A stretch of 45,410 bases of DNA, taken from positions 1 to 45,410 of the forward strand of contig JADGHL010000030.1 of NCBI GenBank assembly GCA_019686135.1, read 5' to 3'. Every line of letters starts with the position of its first letter. Position 1 is the stretch's first letter. Below, piece by piece: positions 34,670 to 42,197 of this stretch. The position numbers were made by a program, and so were the translations under genes. This DNA comes from Myxococcaceae bacterium. GTDB lineage: Bacteria > Myxococcota > Myxococcia > Myxococcales > Myxococcaceae. Under the pieces are notes generated by a model, which was not told the origin of the DNA, searched no databases, and was given only the letters and a program-made list of their open reading frames with translations.

Positions 34670-35554
34670 CTCTGAAGAGGGGCCCGGTTCGCCGGGTCCC
34701 TTTTTCTTTTCCAGAAGGCGCCGGAGCCGGTGCGCCAGCGTCGCGCACGCGTGCTTCACCTCATCCACCAGCACGTTCCGGCCCACCGGTGTCGGCTCCA
34801 GGCCCAACCGGCGCAGGCGCGCGTTCAGCCGGTACAACCGCTCGCGCCGCGCGGTCGCTTCGCTCCGGAACGTGATGCTGAACGAGATCGACACCTCGGG
34901 GCCGTTCTTCACCCAGTGCGGCGCGGTCGCCGGAAAGTGCAGGCCCTGCCCGGGCACGAGTGGCAGCTGGTACGCGGTGACCGCGAAGCGCTCGTCCCAC
35001 GGCAGGTTCCGCGTCTCGAATGCGGCGTAGAACGTCTCGAGGTCCCGCTCGCCGATCACGAAGCGGTCCTCCGGACCCCACATGTAAATCGTCTTCGACC
35101 CGCGGACCTGGAGGAGGAAGTTGTGCTCGGGGTCCATGTGGAACGGCGTCACCGCGTGCGGAGACGAGATGAACACGAAGGCGTCCCGACCATACGTGCG
35201 CCCCACGAACGCCCTGGCCGCCTCCTCCAGCGGGCCCACGCACGCGTCCAACAGCTGCGCCCACGCCGGGTCGCGCTGCACGTGCTTGAGCACCATCCAT
35301 GACCCGCATTCGGCGATCCGCCACAGCGTCTCCTCCGCGCTCAGCCCATTGCGCGGCGACTGCTTCGGCGCTCCCACCGGGAGATCGCCCTGGTTGAATT
35401 CGACGTGGTCCTCCGGCAGCGCGCGCGCCAGGTCGATCAACCGCGGCAGCTCGAACAGCGGATGGTTCTCGAGCGCGTTCGTCACGTAGAACGGCCGCCG
35501 GTCGAAGTACGCCTCCAGGGTTCGGCGATCGAAGGACACCGGCGGCTCAGTCAT
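34619..35554 (-). CDS. Cupin/JmjC-like Fe(II)-dependent hydroxylase, 3' end inside a tRNA gene
   Basis: A 311-residue protein of the cupin_8/JmjC-like type. Metal ligands fit His139-x-Asp141 (PFHMDPEHNFLLQV) and a distal His213 (FPATAPHWVKNG). The segment RGSKTIYMWGPED is the strand that usually binds 2-oxoglutarate. Relatives hydroxylate amino acid side chains or small molecules. Its last codons run antisense through the tRNA-Leu terminator and 51 bases of the tRNA itself, so the tail GEDSNLHSLATARP is probably not functional. Start is ATG at 35554, overlapping the acyltransferase stop by eight bases. Last gene of a four-gene envelope cluster. Confidence 0.82.
   Translation of the reverse strand: MTEPPVSFDRRTLEAYFDRRPFYVTNALENHPLFELPRLIDLARALPEDHVEFNQGDLPVGAPKQSPRNGLSAEETLWRIAECGSWMVLKHVQRDPAWAQLLDACVGPLEEAARAFVGRTYGRDAFVFISSPHAVTPFHMDPEHNFLLQVRGSKTIYMWGPEDRFVIGERDLETFYAAFETRNLPWDERFAVTAYQLPLVPGQGLHFPATAPHWVKNGPEVSISFSITFRSEATARRERLYRLNARLRRLGLEPTPVGRNVLVDEVKHACATLAHRLRRLLEKKKGPGEPGPSSECRGEDSNLHSLATARP
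34679..34710 (+). terminator. Intrinsic terminator of tRNA-Leu
   Basis: A 9-bp stem (34679-34687 with 34692-34700, one G-T pair) closes a TTCG tetraloop and is followed by TTTTTCTTTT. This is a textbook Rho-independent terminator for the tRNA transcript. On the other strand the same bases encode a Lys/Gly/Pro-rich tail of the cupin-like protein. Confidence 0.92.
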
Positions 35555-36872
35555 CCTCTGTCCCTCCGCGGGCGGCGGCCGTCGTTGCGCCGGCGGCATC
35601 CGCGCGCCACCGCGCGATCGCCCGCTTGAACCAGCGCTGCAGCGGCAACAGCGCCAGCACCAGCGACGGCAGCGCCAGGTCGGGCGTGAACAAGAGCGAC
35701 TGGAACTCGCGCCGGTCCGGCCAGAGCTGGTTGATCATGAACCGGTTGGGCGACGCGCAGGAGTCCATCCACCGCACATCCGTACGCGCGTGGAGCTGGG
35801 CGATGTTCTCCAGCTCCAGCAGCACGCCCGGCGAGAACCGCCCGTACGCCTCGTCGTAGGTGATCTTGAACGCGAACCCGCCCCCGTTGCCGATGAGGTT
35901 CAGCTTCATCGCCACCACGTGCGGGCCGGCCTCGAGCGCCAGCATCATCAGGCGATCGCGCAGCGCCGCGTGCCGCACCAGCTCCTGGAAGAACGCAAAG
36001 TGCCCTTCCCGCGAGCGCACCGACACGGCCTCGCGGCCCTTCCAGCCCTGCGCCTCCATCTGGGCGAACTGCTCGGCCCAGCGGGTGGCGTCCGCAGCGT
36101 CGCTCAGCTCGGTGATGCGCACCGGCCCCACCGTTTCGCCCAGCCGCGCCAGAAGCCGCCTGTACTCCTTGCGGCGCCTCGCGGAGAGCGACTGGCGCAG
36201 GTACGTCTCCGCGTCGCGCGCCGGCCGGAAGTACGCGCGGCAGGACGCATCCCCGAGGAAGTTGGGCCACCTACGGAACCACAGCTCGTCCACGAAGAGC
36301 CGCCGCAACAGGCCGTCGCCGGGTAGATCGTCGAAGCGGAAGATGCCGCGGCCCAGCTCGCCCCGCGCGATCGCGTCGAAGAACGCCGCCATCGTCTGGC
36401 GGGCGGCGCCGGCGCGCACCAGCGGCGCGCCCAGGTAGCAGTAGTCGTGCTTCCACCCGGTGCGCACCGTCACCGGCGCCCCGGGCACGGGCTGTTCCGC
36501 GAGCGGGAAAAAGCCGCACAACAGCCGCTCGCCCCTGCGGCCCGACGGGTGCGCCACCCAGATCAGCACGAACTCCACCGGCCGCCGTTCCAGGTGCGCC
36601 AGCGCCGGCAACACCACCCACGGCTCGTAGAAGGGGTTCGGCTCCAGCGCGTCGTCCGCGAGCGCCTGCCACTGCGGCTCGAGCGCGGCCAGCGCGTCCG
36701 CCGACGTGATGCGTTCGATCCACAGCTCCCGCGGCGCGAGGGCGCGGAGCTTCTCCGCGAAGGGCTCGGTGGCCGGTTCGGGCAGAGGGCTGCGCGCGGC
36801 GATCGGAAGCGGAACCTCCGGTGCGACGACCTCACCCGAACCCGGAACCAACGACGACGCCGACTCGATCAT
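35547..36872 (-). CDS. FemAB/BioF2-like (GNAT superfamily) acyltransferase
   Basis: A 441-residue protein with two tandem GNAT-like halves, as in the BioF2_like/CelD and FemAB groups. The first half (about 80-220) holds WKHDYCYLGAPLV and the second (about 235-400) holds SARRRKEYRRLLARLGE, MLALEAGPHVVAMKLNLIGNGGGFAFKITYDEAYGRFSPGVLLELENI and WMDSCASPN, the usual acyl-donor site. It has no signal peptide and should act at the cytoplasmic membrane face on a lipid-linked, peptidoglycan or sugar substrate. It overlaps the cupin-like gene by eight bases. It follows the flippase-like gene after 141 bases. Donor and acceptor are unknown. Confidence 0.8.
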   Translation of the reverse strand: MIESASSLVPGSGEVVAPEVPLPIAARSPLPEPATEPFAEKLRALAPRELWIERITSADALAALEPQWQALADDALEPNPFYEPWVVLPALAHLERRPVEFVLIWVAHPSGRRGERLLCGFFPLAEQPVPGAPVTVRTGWKHDYCYLGAPLVRAGAARQTMAAFFDAIARGELGRGIFRFDDLPGDGLLRRLFVDELWFRRWPNFLGDASCRAYFRPARDAETYLRQSLSARRRKEYRRLLARLGETVGPVRITELSDAADATRWAEQFAQMEAQGWKGREAVSVRSREGHFAFFQELVRHAALRDRLMMLALEAGPHVVAMKLNLIGNGGGFAFKITYDEAYGRFSPGVLLELENIAQLHARTDVRWMDSCASPNRFMINQLWPDRREFQSLLFTPDLALPSLVLALLPLQRWFKRAIARWRADAAGATTAAARGGTEDD

Positions 36873-36958
36873 CCTGGGGAAACTCCACGACGGGGGACGA
36901 GCCCCACGCTGTGGATGGCGCCTGCCTCCGGCAACCCACCCCATCCGCCAGCCAACGA

Positions 36959-36975
36959 AGCGGACCGGGTCCGCT
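36959..36975. promoter_or_regulatory. Perfect 8-bp-arm dyad upstream of the acyltransferase gene
   Basis: AGCGGACC, one G, then GGTCCGCT form a perfect inverted repeat in the 141-bp gap between the flippase-like and acyltransferase genes, 87 bp before the latter's start. A one-base centre cannot make an RNA loop, so an operator is more likely. A second small hairpin, GGCGC-AAAA-GCGCC (36999-37012), sits right after the flippase gene stop. Confidence 0.35.
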
Positions 36976-37013
36976 CTCCGAAGGTCCCGCGCTGAACAGG
37001 CGCAAAAGCGCCA

Positions 37014-38096
37014 TCACGCGGTCGCCTCCACCTCGTCGGAGACGTGGCGCACCTCCGCGCGCGCGCGCTTCGAGCCGCGGATGAGCTCCCGGAACCCGAG
37101 CCGCTTCAACCAGACCGACACGCCACCCACCGCGATCTGCGTCAAGAGCGTGGAAAGGTGCGTCAACGTGGCGTACGCCGCCGCCTCCTCTGGCGTGGCG
37201 CCGAAGCGGCGCGCCATCCAGCTCGTCACGAAGTAGTAGACGCCCATCCCGACCGGCAGCCCCGGCGTCGCCTGCCCGAGCGCGATCGCTCCGAGGACCA
37301 CCGCGCCCGCGTACAGCCCGCCCCGAAGCCCCATCCCTGCCAGCCCGGCGCCGTACGCGAGCGCGTTGGCGATGACCGGCGGAAACGAGAACACGAGCGC
37401 CGTTGCCATCCCGCGGAAGGAGCGCGCGGTCCCCAGCCCCTCGGCCACCTCCTTGAGGAAGAGCTCCATCCGTGGTGTGTGGTGCCGCCGGTGGATCCAC
37501 GTCCCCAGCGGCGCCGCGAAGTGCGCCAGGAGCACCACCGCCGCGACGACGCCGAGGCACGCCAGCGCGGCGATCCGCAGTGGCCGGCGGAACTGATCGA
37601 GCGCGTCCCCCACCGGCCCCAACAGCGACAGCGATGCGAGCAGGATGAGCGCGCAGAACTCGAGCAGCTTGCACACCGCCACCGACCCGAGCGCGCGCAC
37701 GAAGGGGATCGTCTGCGACCGGCTCATCAGGAACGACCGGATGACGTCCCCCAACTTCCCCGGCAGCGCGTTGTGCGCGAACGCGCCGATCGCCACGAGG
37801 TGGTAACGGTCCTTGAACGGCACCGGCCTGCTGAGTGTGCGCTGCCACTGCACCGCGCGCAGCGGGATGATCGACGCGCTCAGGAGCACGAACGCCGCCA
37901 ACCAGCCGAGGTGGTGGGGCAGATCGTGGATGAACTCGCCGAACGAGAAGCGGGGCGTAAGGAGCGGGCCCTTGCCGGTCAGGTGCCAGCGGAAGAAGGC
38001 GGTGGAGATGAGGAGCGCCGTGAGCAGCGCCCCCACCAGACCGGCGAGGACCTTGAGGTGCGCACTGCCGCGCTCCGCTCTCCCGCCTCGCCGCAC
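37014..38096 (-). CDS. Lysylphosphatidylglycerol synthase TM-region / flippase-like membrane protein
   Basis: A 360-residue inner-membrane protein with about eight helices, matching the UPF0104/LPG_synthase_TM family (AglD/YbhN-like; the flippase half of MprF). Family marks are LLSASIIPLRAVQWQRTLS, the GAFAHNALPGKLGDVIRSFLMSR segment and GVGVYYFV-like glycine turns (GLPVGMGVYYFVTSWM). Such domains move or help modify lipids across the membrane. The GTG at 38096 follows the phosphatase-like stop by 13 bases with GGAGG ahead. MprF fuses this domain to a tandem-GNAT aminoacyl transferase; here a separate tandem-GNAT protein comes next. Confidence 0.87.
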   Translation of the reverse strand: MRRGGRAERGSAHLKVLAGLVGALLTALLISTAFFRWHLTGKGPLLTPRFSFGEFIHDLPHHLGWLAAFVLLSASIIPLRAVQWQRTLSRPVPFKDRYHLVAIGAFAHNALPGKLGDVIRSFLMSRSQTIPFVRALGSVAVCKLLEFCALILLASLSLLGPVGDALDQFRRPLRIAALACLGVVAAVVLLAHFAAPLGTWIHRRHHTPRMELFLKEVAEGLGTARSFRGMATALVFSFPPVIANALAYGAGLAGMGLRGGLYAGAVVLGAIALGQATPGLPVGMGVYYFVTSWMARRFGATPEEAAAYATLTHLSTLLTQIAVGGVSVWLKRLGFRELIRGSKRARAEVRHVSDEVEATA

Positions 38097-38109
38097 CGCC
38101 GCCTCCGCC

Positions 38110-39684
38110 TCAGTGTCGATACGCTTCCGAGAGCCGCTCGTGGAGCTGGGTGGAGTGCGACAGCCCGCCGAGATCCAGCCCCGCGTCGCTCGGCCAGATC
38201 ACCACGCTGTCCGTCTCCGTCCGGGTCAGCCCGCCGTGCGACCCGAACTCCCACGCGAAGCCCACCGTTCCGCTGCGCCGCACCGCCTCGCCGAACAGCA
38301 CCAGATCGCCCGCGGTCTTCATGTGCGGCAGCTCGCGCAACAGGTCCGCCACCGCCCGCCGCGAGAACTCCGGCGACAGCGGCGCTTGATCGATCTCGTC
38401 CGCGGCGAACACCCGGCCCCGGACGACCGCCACCGCGCCGTTCCCACGCCGCAACGCCACGATCCCGATGTCCGGGTGGGCGATGGCGCGCGCCAGCACG
38501 TCGCGGTGGTGCCCCAAAAGGTCCAACGCCTCCAGCGGCTCGGCGCCACGCGTGAGGTACACGTGGGCGAAGTTGCCGGATTCGATCACCACCGGCTCTT
38601 CCGGCGAACGCACCCGCCCCTTCGGCAGCTCCCGACCGTCGCGGAGCGCGGTCAGCACCGCCTCCGGCAACGGCGCCGGCCGGGGCGAGAGCAGAAACGG
38701 CTCCAGCTTCTGTCCGCCGCGCTGTTCGAACGGCACCGAGTCCACGTGGCCGTGGTCGGTGAGGAGGATGATGTCGTAGCGGTCCGGCGCCACCTGGCCC
38801 ATCGTGTACAGCTCCTCCAGCGCGCGATCGGCCTTGAAGAGTTCGGCGGTGGCCTGTTCGGAGAAGGGCCCGCGACGGTGGGCGACCTCGTCGTAGTTGC
38901 CGAAGACCAGGTAAATGGCCGGCACGCCGCGCACCATGTCAATCAACGCGCGGCTCCACGCCAAACCCCAGCCGAGCTCCACGACGAACAGCCGGTTGAG
39001 CAGGAACTGAAGCTCGTGGCGGTGATCGCGCACCTGTCGCACCCAGCGCAGCGCGTCCGTGCCGGCGCCAAGAAGGTCGCGCGCCAGCACGCGGAGGTAC
39101 TCCCACGCGTTCCTCCGGCGCACGCCGCGCATCCCCTTGAGCTGCGCCCACAACCGTGGCAGCAGGTTCTCCAGGTGCGCCAGCGAGGAGATCGCCAGCG
39201 GGTTCGCCGTGTTGGCGCTGAACAGCGACAGGTAGGTCGACCCGCCGTCTTCGAGCAGCGAGTTACCGCGCGCTTGGTCGTTCACGCGCGTTTCGATCAA
39301 ATGCGCGTCGCGCGGGACGTTCATCCGGATCGTCCTCGCCTGGTCGCGGTCGAACCAGGTATACGCGGGGAGATTCGGGTGACGGACGCCGTAGAGGAGC
39401 CCCGCCTGAAACGCGGGGGTGGAGGCCGGAGAACCCCAGAACGCACCGTCGAAGTAATACGCGCCGGACTTGACCAGGCGGGAGAGAAACGGCATCCGGT
39501 CGTCTTCGATCGCCCGGGCCAGGACGGAGCGGGGGACGCCATCGAGGTGTACGACGAGCAACTTGCGGCGCCGCCGGGTGCGGACGCGGCCGCCTTCACC
39601 CAATTGCATGCGGATGCGCACAATGGACCGCTCCGCCCACGCCCGGAGCTGCGGCGCGATCAACTCTGCCCGTTCCAGACCCAA
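38110..39684 (-). CDS. Alkaline-phosphatase-fold (phosphodiesterase/PglZ-type) enzyme
   Basis: A 524-residue enzyme of the alkaline phosphatase/nucleotide pyrophosphatase superfamily. Metal site residues include Asp49 (LLVVHLDG), the likely nucleophile Thr90 (SPASTPAFQAG), Asp265 and His269 (YDEVAHRRGP), Asp310 and His311 (LLTDHGHVD), and a final His in EFGSHGGLTRTE. It has no signal peptide. The TTG at 39684 is chosen because GGGAGGGGGG lies just ahead; an ATG at 39609 would give 499 residues. It should cleave a phosphomono- or diester, perhaps a lipid-linked or nucleotide-sugar one. First gene of the leftward cluster, divergent from an Omp85-like gene. Confidence 0.85.
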   Translation of the reverse strand: MGLERAELIAPQLRAWAERSIVRIRMQLGEGGRVRTRRRRKLLVVHLDGVPRSVLARAIEDDRMPFLSRLVKSGAYYFDGAFWGSPASTPAFQAGLLYGVRHPNLPAYTWFDRDQARTIRMNVPRDAHLIETRVNDQARGNSLLEDGGSTYLSLFSANTANPLAISSLAHLENLLPRLWAQLKGMRGVRRRNAWEYLRVLARDLLGAGTDALRWVRQVRDHRHELQFLLNRLFVVELGWGLAWSRALIDMVRGVPAIYLVFGNYDEVAHRRGPFSEQATAELFKADRALEELYTMGQVAPDRYDIILLTDHGHVDSVPFEQRGGQKLEPFLLSPRPAPLPEAVLTALRDGRELPKGRVRSPEEPVVIESGNFAHVYLTRGAEPLEALDLLGHHRDVLARAIAHPDIGIVALRRGNGAVAVVRGRVFAADEIDQAPLSPEFSRRAVADLLRELPHMKTAGDLVLFGEAVRRSGTVGFAWEFGSHGGLTRTETDSVVIWPSDAGLDLGGLSHSTQLHERLSEAYRH

Positions 39685-39864
39685 GCGCCCCCCTCCCGTT
39701 GCATGCAGGTTGAATGTACGGATGGGCCCAAAGGGGCGGCAGCCGGGCTGCCGCGGAGCGCATCCGGCGGGACGAAGAGCGACCGGGCGGGCGCACCCGC
39801 ACCTTCCGGGTTCCATCCCGGGAACCGGGTTACCAGGCTTCCAGGCGTGCACACCTACGGCGAG

Positions 39865-41229
39865 ATGGGACGGGGGCGGGGGCTGATCTGGATCGCGGGG
39901 ATCCTTGCCGCGAGCACGGCATGGGCGCTGCCGAAAGACGCTCCAGCAAAGGACGGCGAACCTCCACGCGCCCAGATCGTCGCCGACGCCTCCCTGCCCG
40001 TCCTGGCCGATCACGCCACAGACGCCGAGCCTGCGGAGGACGACGAGGCGGACGACGAGTCGGACGACGGGGACGATGACGATCCCGGCACCGGCGGCGC
40101 CGGATCGGCGGCGCGCGAACAGGCGCAACGTTCGGACAGGCGCCAGCTGGACGCGCTCGGCGTTCCGCTCATCAGCTACAACTCGGACCTGGGCGTCGGC
40201 TTCGGCGCGGTGGGCGGCGGTTACTACTACTCGCCGGGCTACACGCCGTACCGCCACGCGCTGGCCGCGCAAATATTTCTGACCACGCGCGGGATCCAGA
40301 ACCACTGGCTGCGCTACGACGGGCCCAACCTCATCGGCAAGCTCCGGGTCGAAGTCCGCGCCGAATACCGCCGCGAGCTCTACGCGCCGTTCTACGGTAT
40401 CGGCAACGAGTCGGTGGCGCTGCCGAAACTGGAGACCCGCGGCGGCGCGGACCAGAACAACTCCTACGACTACTTCTTTCCCGGCGGCTGGGTGCGCGTG
40501 CGCGGCAGGCCGTGGAAGCAGCACCCGCAGTTCGAGGTGTGGGGCGGGTACGGCTACCACTGGATCCGCATCGACCAGTACGCCGGTTCGGCGCTGACCC
40601 TGACCAACCCGCTGGGCGTCAAAGGTGGCAACAACGGGCAGATCTTCGTCGGCGCGTTGTGGGACACGCGGGACAACGAAACGGATCCGTCGAGAGGATC
40701 GATCCAGGAGATCGCGCTGCGCGGGGCCGCCGGTCCGACCGTGAGCGACTACACCTGGGCCGGCCTGACGCTGGTGGACCGCCACTTCTTTTCGCTCGGG
40801 ACGCCGAAGCTCATCTTCGCCCAAAGGGTGATGTTCGACGCGCTCAAGGGCGCGGCGCCCTTCTTCGAGTGGTCCCAGTTCGGCGGGCTGACCGGGGGCG
40901 AAGGCATCGGCGGGATGTCCAGCGTGCGCGGCGTCCTGCGGAACCGGTTCCAGGGGAAGGTGAAGCTCGTCTCCAATTCGGAGCTGCGGTGGTACCCGAT
41001 CGAGTTCAAGCTCTTCCACGAGACCACGCGGGTCGGCGGGCTCCTCTTCTTCGACGCGGGCCGCGTCTGGCACGAAGGCGTCGACGACGGTCCGTTCTGG
41101 CGCTGGCACCCGGGGATCGGCGCCGGCCTGCGTCTGGTGCGGCGCGCGGCGGTGCTCCGGGCCGACTTCGGTTTCTCCACCGAGACCTGGGACCCCGGCA
41201 TCTACCTGACGTTCGGGCACATGTACTGA
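39865..41229 (+). CDS. Omp85/BamA-type outer-membrane barrel without POTRA domains
   Basis: A 454-residue outer-membrane protein. A signal peptide (MGRGRGLIWIAGILAASTAWA) is followed by a very acidic linker at about 45-75 made mostly of Asp and Glu, then a barrel of about 16 strands. The Omp85 signature is present as SSVRGVLRNRFQGK, and the last strands read LRADFGFSTETWDPGIYLTFGHMY. No POTRA repeats fit between linker and barrel, as in the 'noNterm' Omp85 group. It may export or insert lipids or proteins. A GTG at 39847 is an alternative start. It is divergent from the phosphatase-like gene, so the intergenic 180 bp holds both promoters. Confidence 0.88.
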   Translation: MGRGRGLIWIAGILAASTAWALPKDAPAKDGEPPRAQIVADASLPVLADHATDAEPAEDDEADDESDDGDDDDPGTGGAGSAAREQAQRSDRRQLDALGVPLISYNSDLGVGFGAVGGGYYYSPGYTPYRHALAAQIFLTTRGIQNHWLRYDGPNLIGKLRVEVRAEYRRELYAPFYGIGNESVALPKLETRGGADQNNSYDYFFPGGWVRVRGRPWKQHPQFEVWGGYGYHWIRIDQYAGSALTLTNPLGVKGGNNGQIFVGALWDTRDNETDPSRGSIQEIALRGAAGPTVSDYTWAGLTLVDRHFFSLGTPKLIFAQRVMFDALKGAAPFFEWSQFGGLTGGEGIGGMSSVRGVLRNRFQGKVKLVSNSELRWYPIEFKLFHETTRVGGLLFFDAGRVWHEGVDDGPFWRWHPGIGAGLRLVRRAAVLRADFGFSTETWDPGIYLTFGHMY

Positions 41230-41233
41230 TCCT

Positions 41234-41271
41234 CCGCCCGGTCCGGCGCCGGCCGGCCGACCGTCGGGCGG
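41234..41271 (+). other. GC-rich inverted repeat after the Omp85-type gene
   Basis: CCGCCCG (41234-41240) and CGGGCGG (41265-41271) are perfect arms around a GC-rich centre, starting four bases after the stop codon. It would fold strongly in RNA but has no T-run. A role in pausing or 3'-end protection is possible. Confidence 0.35.
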
Positions 41272-41321
41272 GATGCGACGGCACCTGTGCGGGCGCACCT
41301 TCATCGTCAGGAGAGGGGACG

Positions 41322-41717
41322 ATGGGGGACACTTTCGCGCGCGGGCTGCGTGCCGCGCTGTTCGCCGGGCTCTGTGGCGTGGCCTCCGGCTGCGCGCACG
41401 ACCGCCCGCCGCCGGCGCCTCGGGCCATCGGCGGCGCGGGGCAGGCCGGCCAGGCCCAGGACGTGGACGACGCCGCCACCGAGCCCCGGACGGATCAGCC
41501 CGGCGAGGACGAAGCGCCTCTCCCACCGCCGCGCGCGCCATTGCCAGAGGGCACCGGCGGATCCGGGCCCATCCGGCCGCCGCCGCCACGCTCCGGCACG
41601 ACGGAGCCGGCGCCGCTCGCGCCGCGGACGCGTTCGCAGCTCGAGGGAGATCGCGCGCCCGCCACGTCCGGCAACTCGGAACAGGTGGGCCCTGTGGGCG
41701 ACCAGAAGCAGGAGTGA
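41322..41717 (+). CDS. Small proline-rich lipoprotein
   Basis: A 131-residue protein with a signal peptide and lipobox VASGC near residue 25. The rest is low-complexity sequence rich in Pro, Ala, Gly, Asp and Glu with no strands or helices to speak of, so it is probably disordered. The start is the ATG at 41322, with GGAGAGGGG just upstream. It lies 92 bases after the Omp85-type gene and three bases before a second lipoprotein gene, so these probably form one transcript. No function can be assigned; it may line the periplasm or the cell surface near the barrel. Confidence 0.65.
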   Translation: MGDTFARGLRAALFAGLCGVASGCAHDRPPPAPRAIGGAGQAGQAQDVDDAATEPRTDQPGEDEAPLPPPRAPLPEGTGGSGPIRPPPPRSGTTEPAPLAPRTRSQLEGDRAPATSGNSEQVGPVGDQKQE

Positions 41718-41720
41718 CGC

Positions 41721-42197
41721 ATGCGCGCGCGGGTGTGGTGCGCCGCAGCCCTGTTTTCGGCGATGGCCTCCGGGTGCCTCGCGCCCACGCGCTCCGAGGC
41801 GCTCCGGTACGTCGTGCTGCCGAACCACGACGAGGGCCGGCCCTCCCCGCCTTCACCCGAAGCCGCGCGGCTCGAACAGCGCCTCGCCAAAGACGAGACC
41901 CACTATCCGATCTACGGCGACGACCCGCCACCGGAGCCCGGCGAAGGCATTGGCGGCGCGGGCTGCAGCGCGGGATTGATCGGAACGCAGTGCGAGCGCG
42001 GGCTGCTCTCCGACGAGCCGTCTCTGGAAAAACAGCAGTTCCTCGGCCCCGACGGCCGCGTGTTCGAAGAGGAGAACCCGTTCACCCTGAGTGCAGCCAG
42101 GACAGAAGCTCCGGGTCCGCGCTCCCCTCGCCGCGCAGGCCGGGCTCTTGGCTCAGCGCGAAGGCATGAAAGCCGCGGGCGGCCAGCGTCGCGGTGA
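41721..42197 (+). CDS. Small lipoprotein, 3' end antisense to the kinase gene
   Basis: A 158-residue protein with a signal peptide and lipobox MASGC (Cys near 19). The mature part has an acidic stretch, YPIYGDDPPPEPGEG, and two cysteines in GAGCSAGLIGTQCERG that could form a disulfide. From about residue 120 the sequence becomes basic and Arg/Pro-rich and lies antisense to the last 116 bases of the convergent kinase gene. That tail looks like antisense read-through rather than a designed domain. The family is not recognised. It follows the proline-rich lipoprotein by three bases. Confidence 0.6.
   Translation: MRARVWCAAALFSAMASGCLAPTRSEALRYVVLPNHDEGRPSPPSPEAARLEQRLAKDETHYPIYGDDPPPEPGEGIGGAGCSAGLIGTQCERGLLSDEPSLEKQQFLGPDGRVFEEENPFTLSAARTEAPGPRSPRRAGRALGSARRHESRGRPASR

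Noticed and set aside
34490-34675. 61-codon plus-strand frame
   Set aside because: It reads through the tRNA-Leu gene, which explains the sequence fully.
39685-41931. Long minus-strand extension of the phosphatase-like protein
   Set aside because: It is antisense to the Omp85-type barrel and lipoprotein genes and has no coding character; a ribosome-binding site supports the start at 39684.
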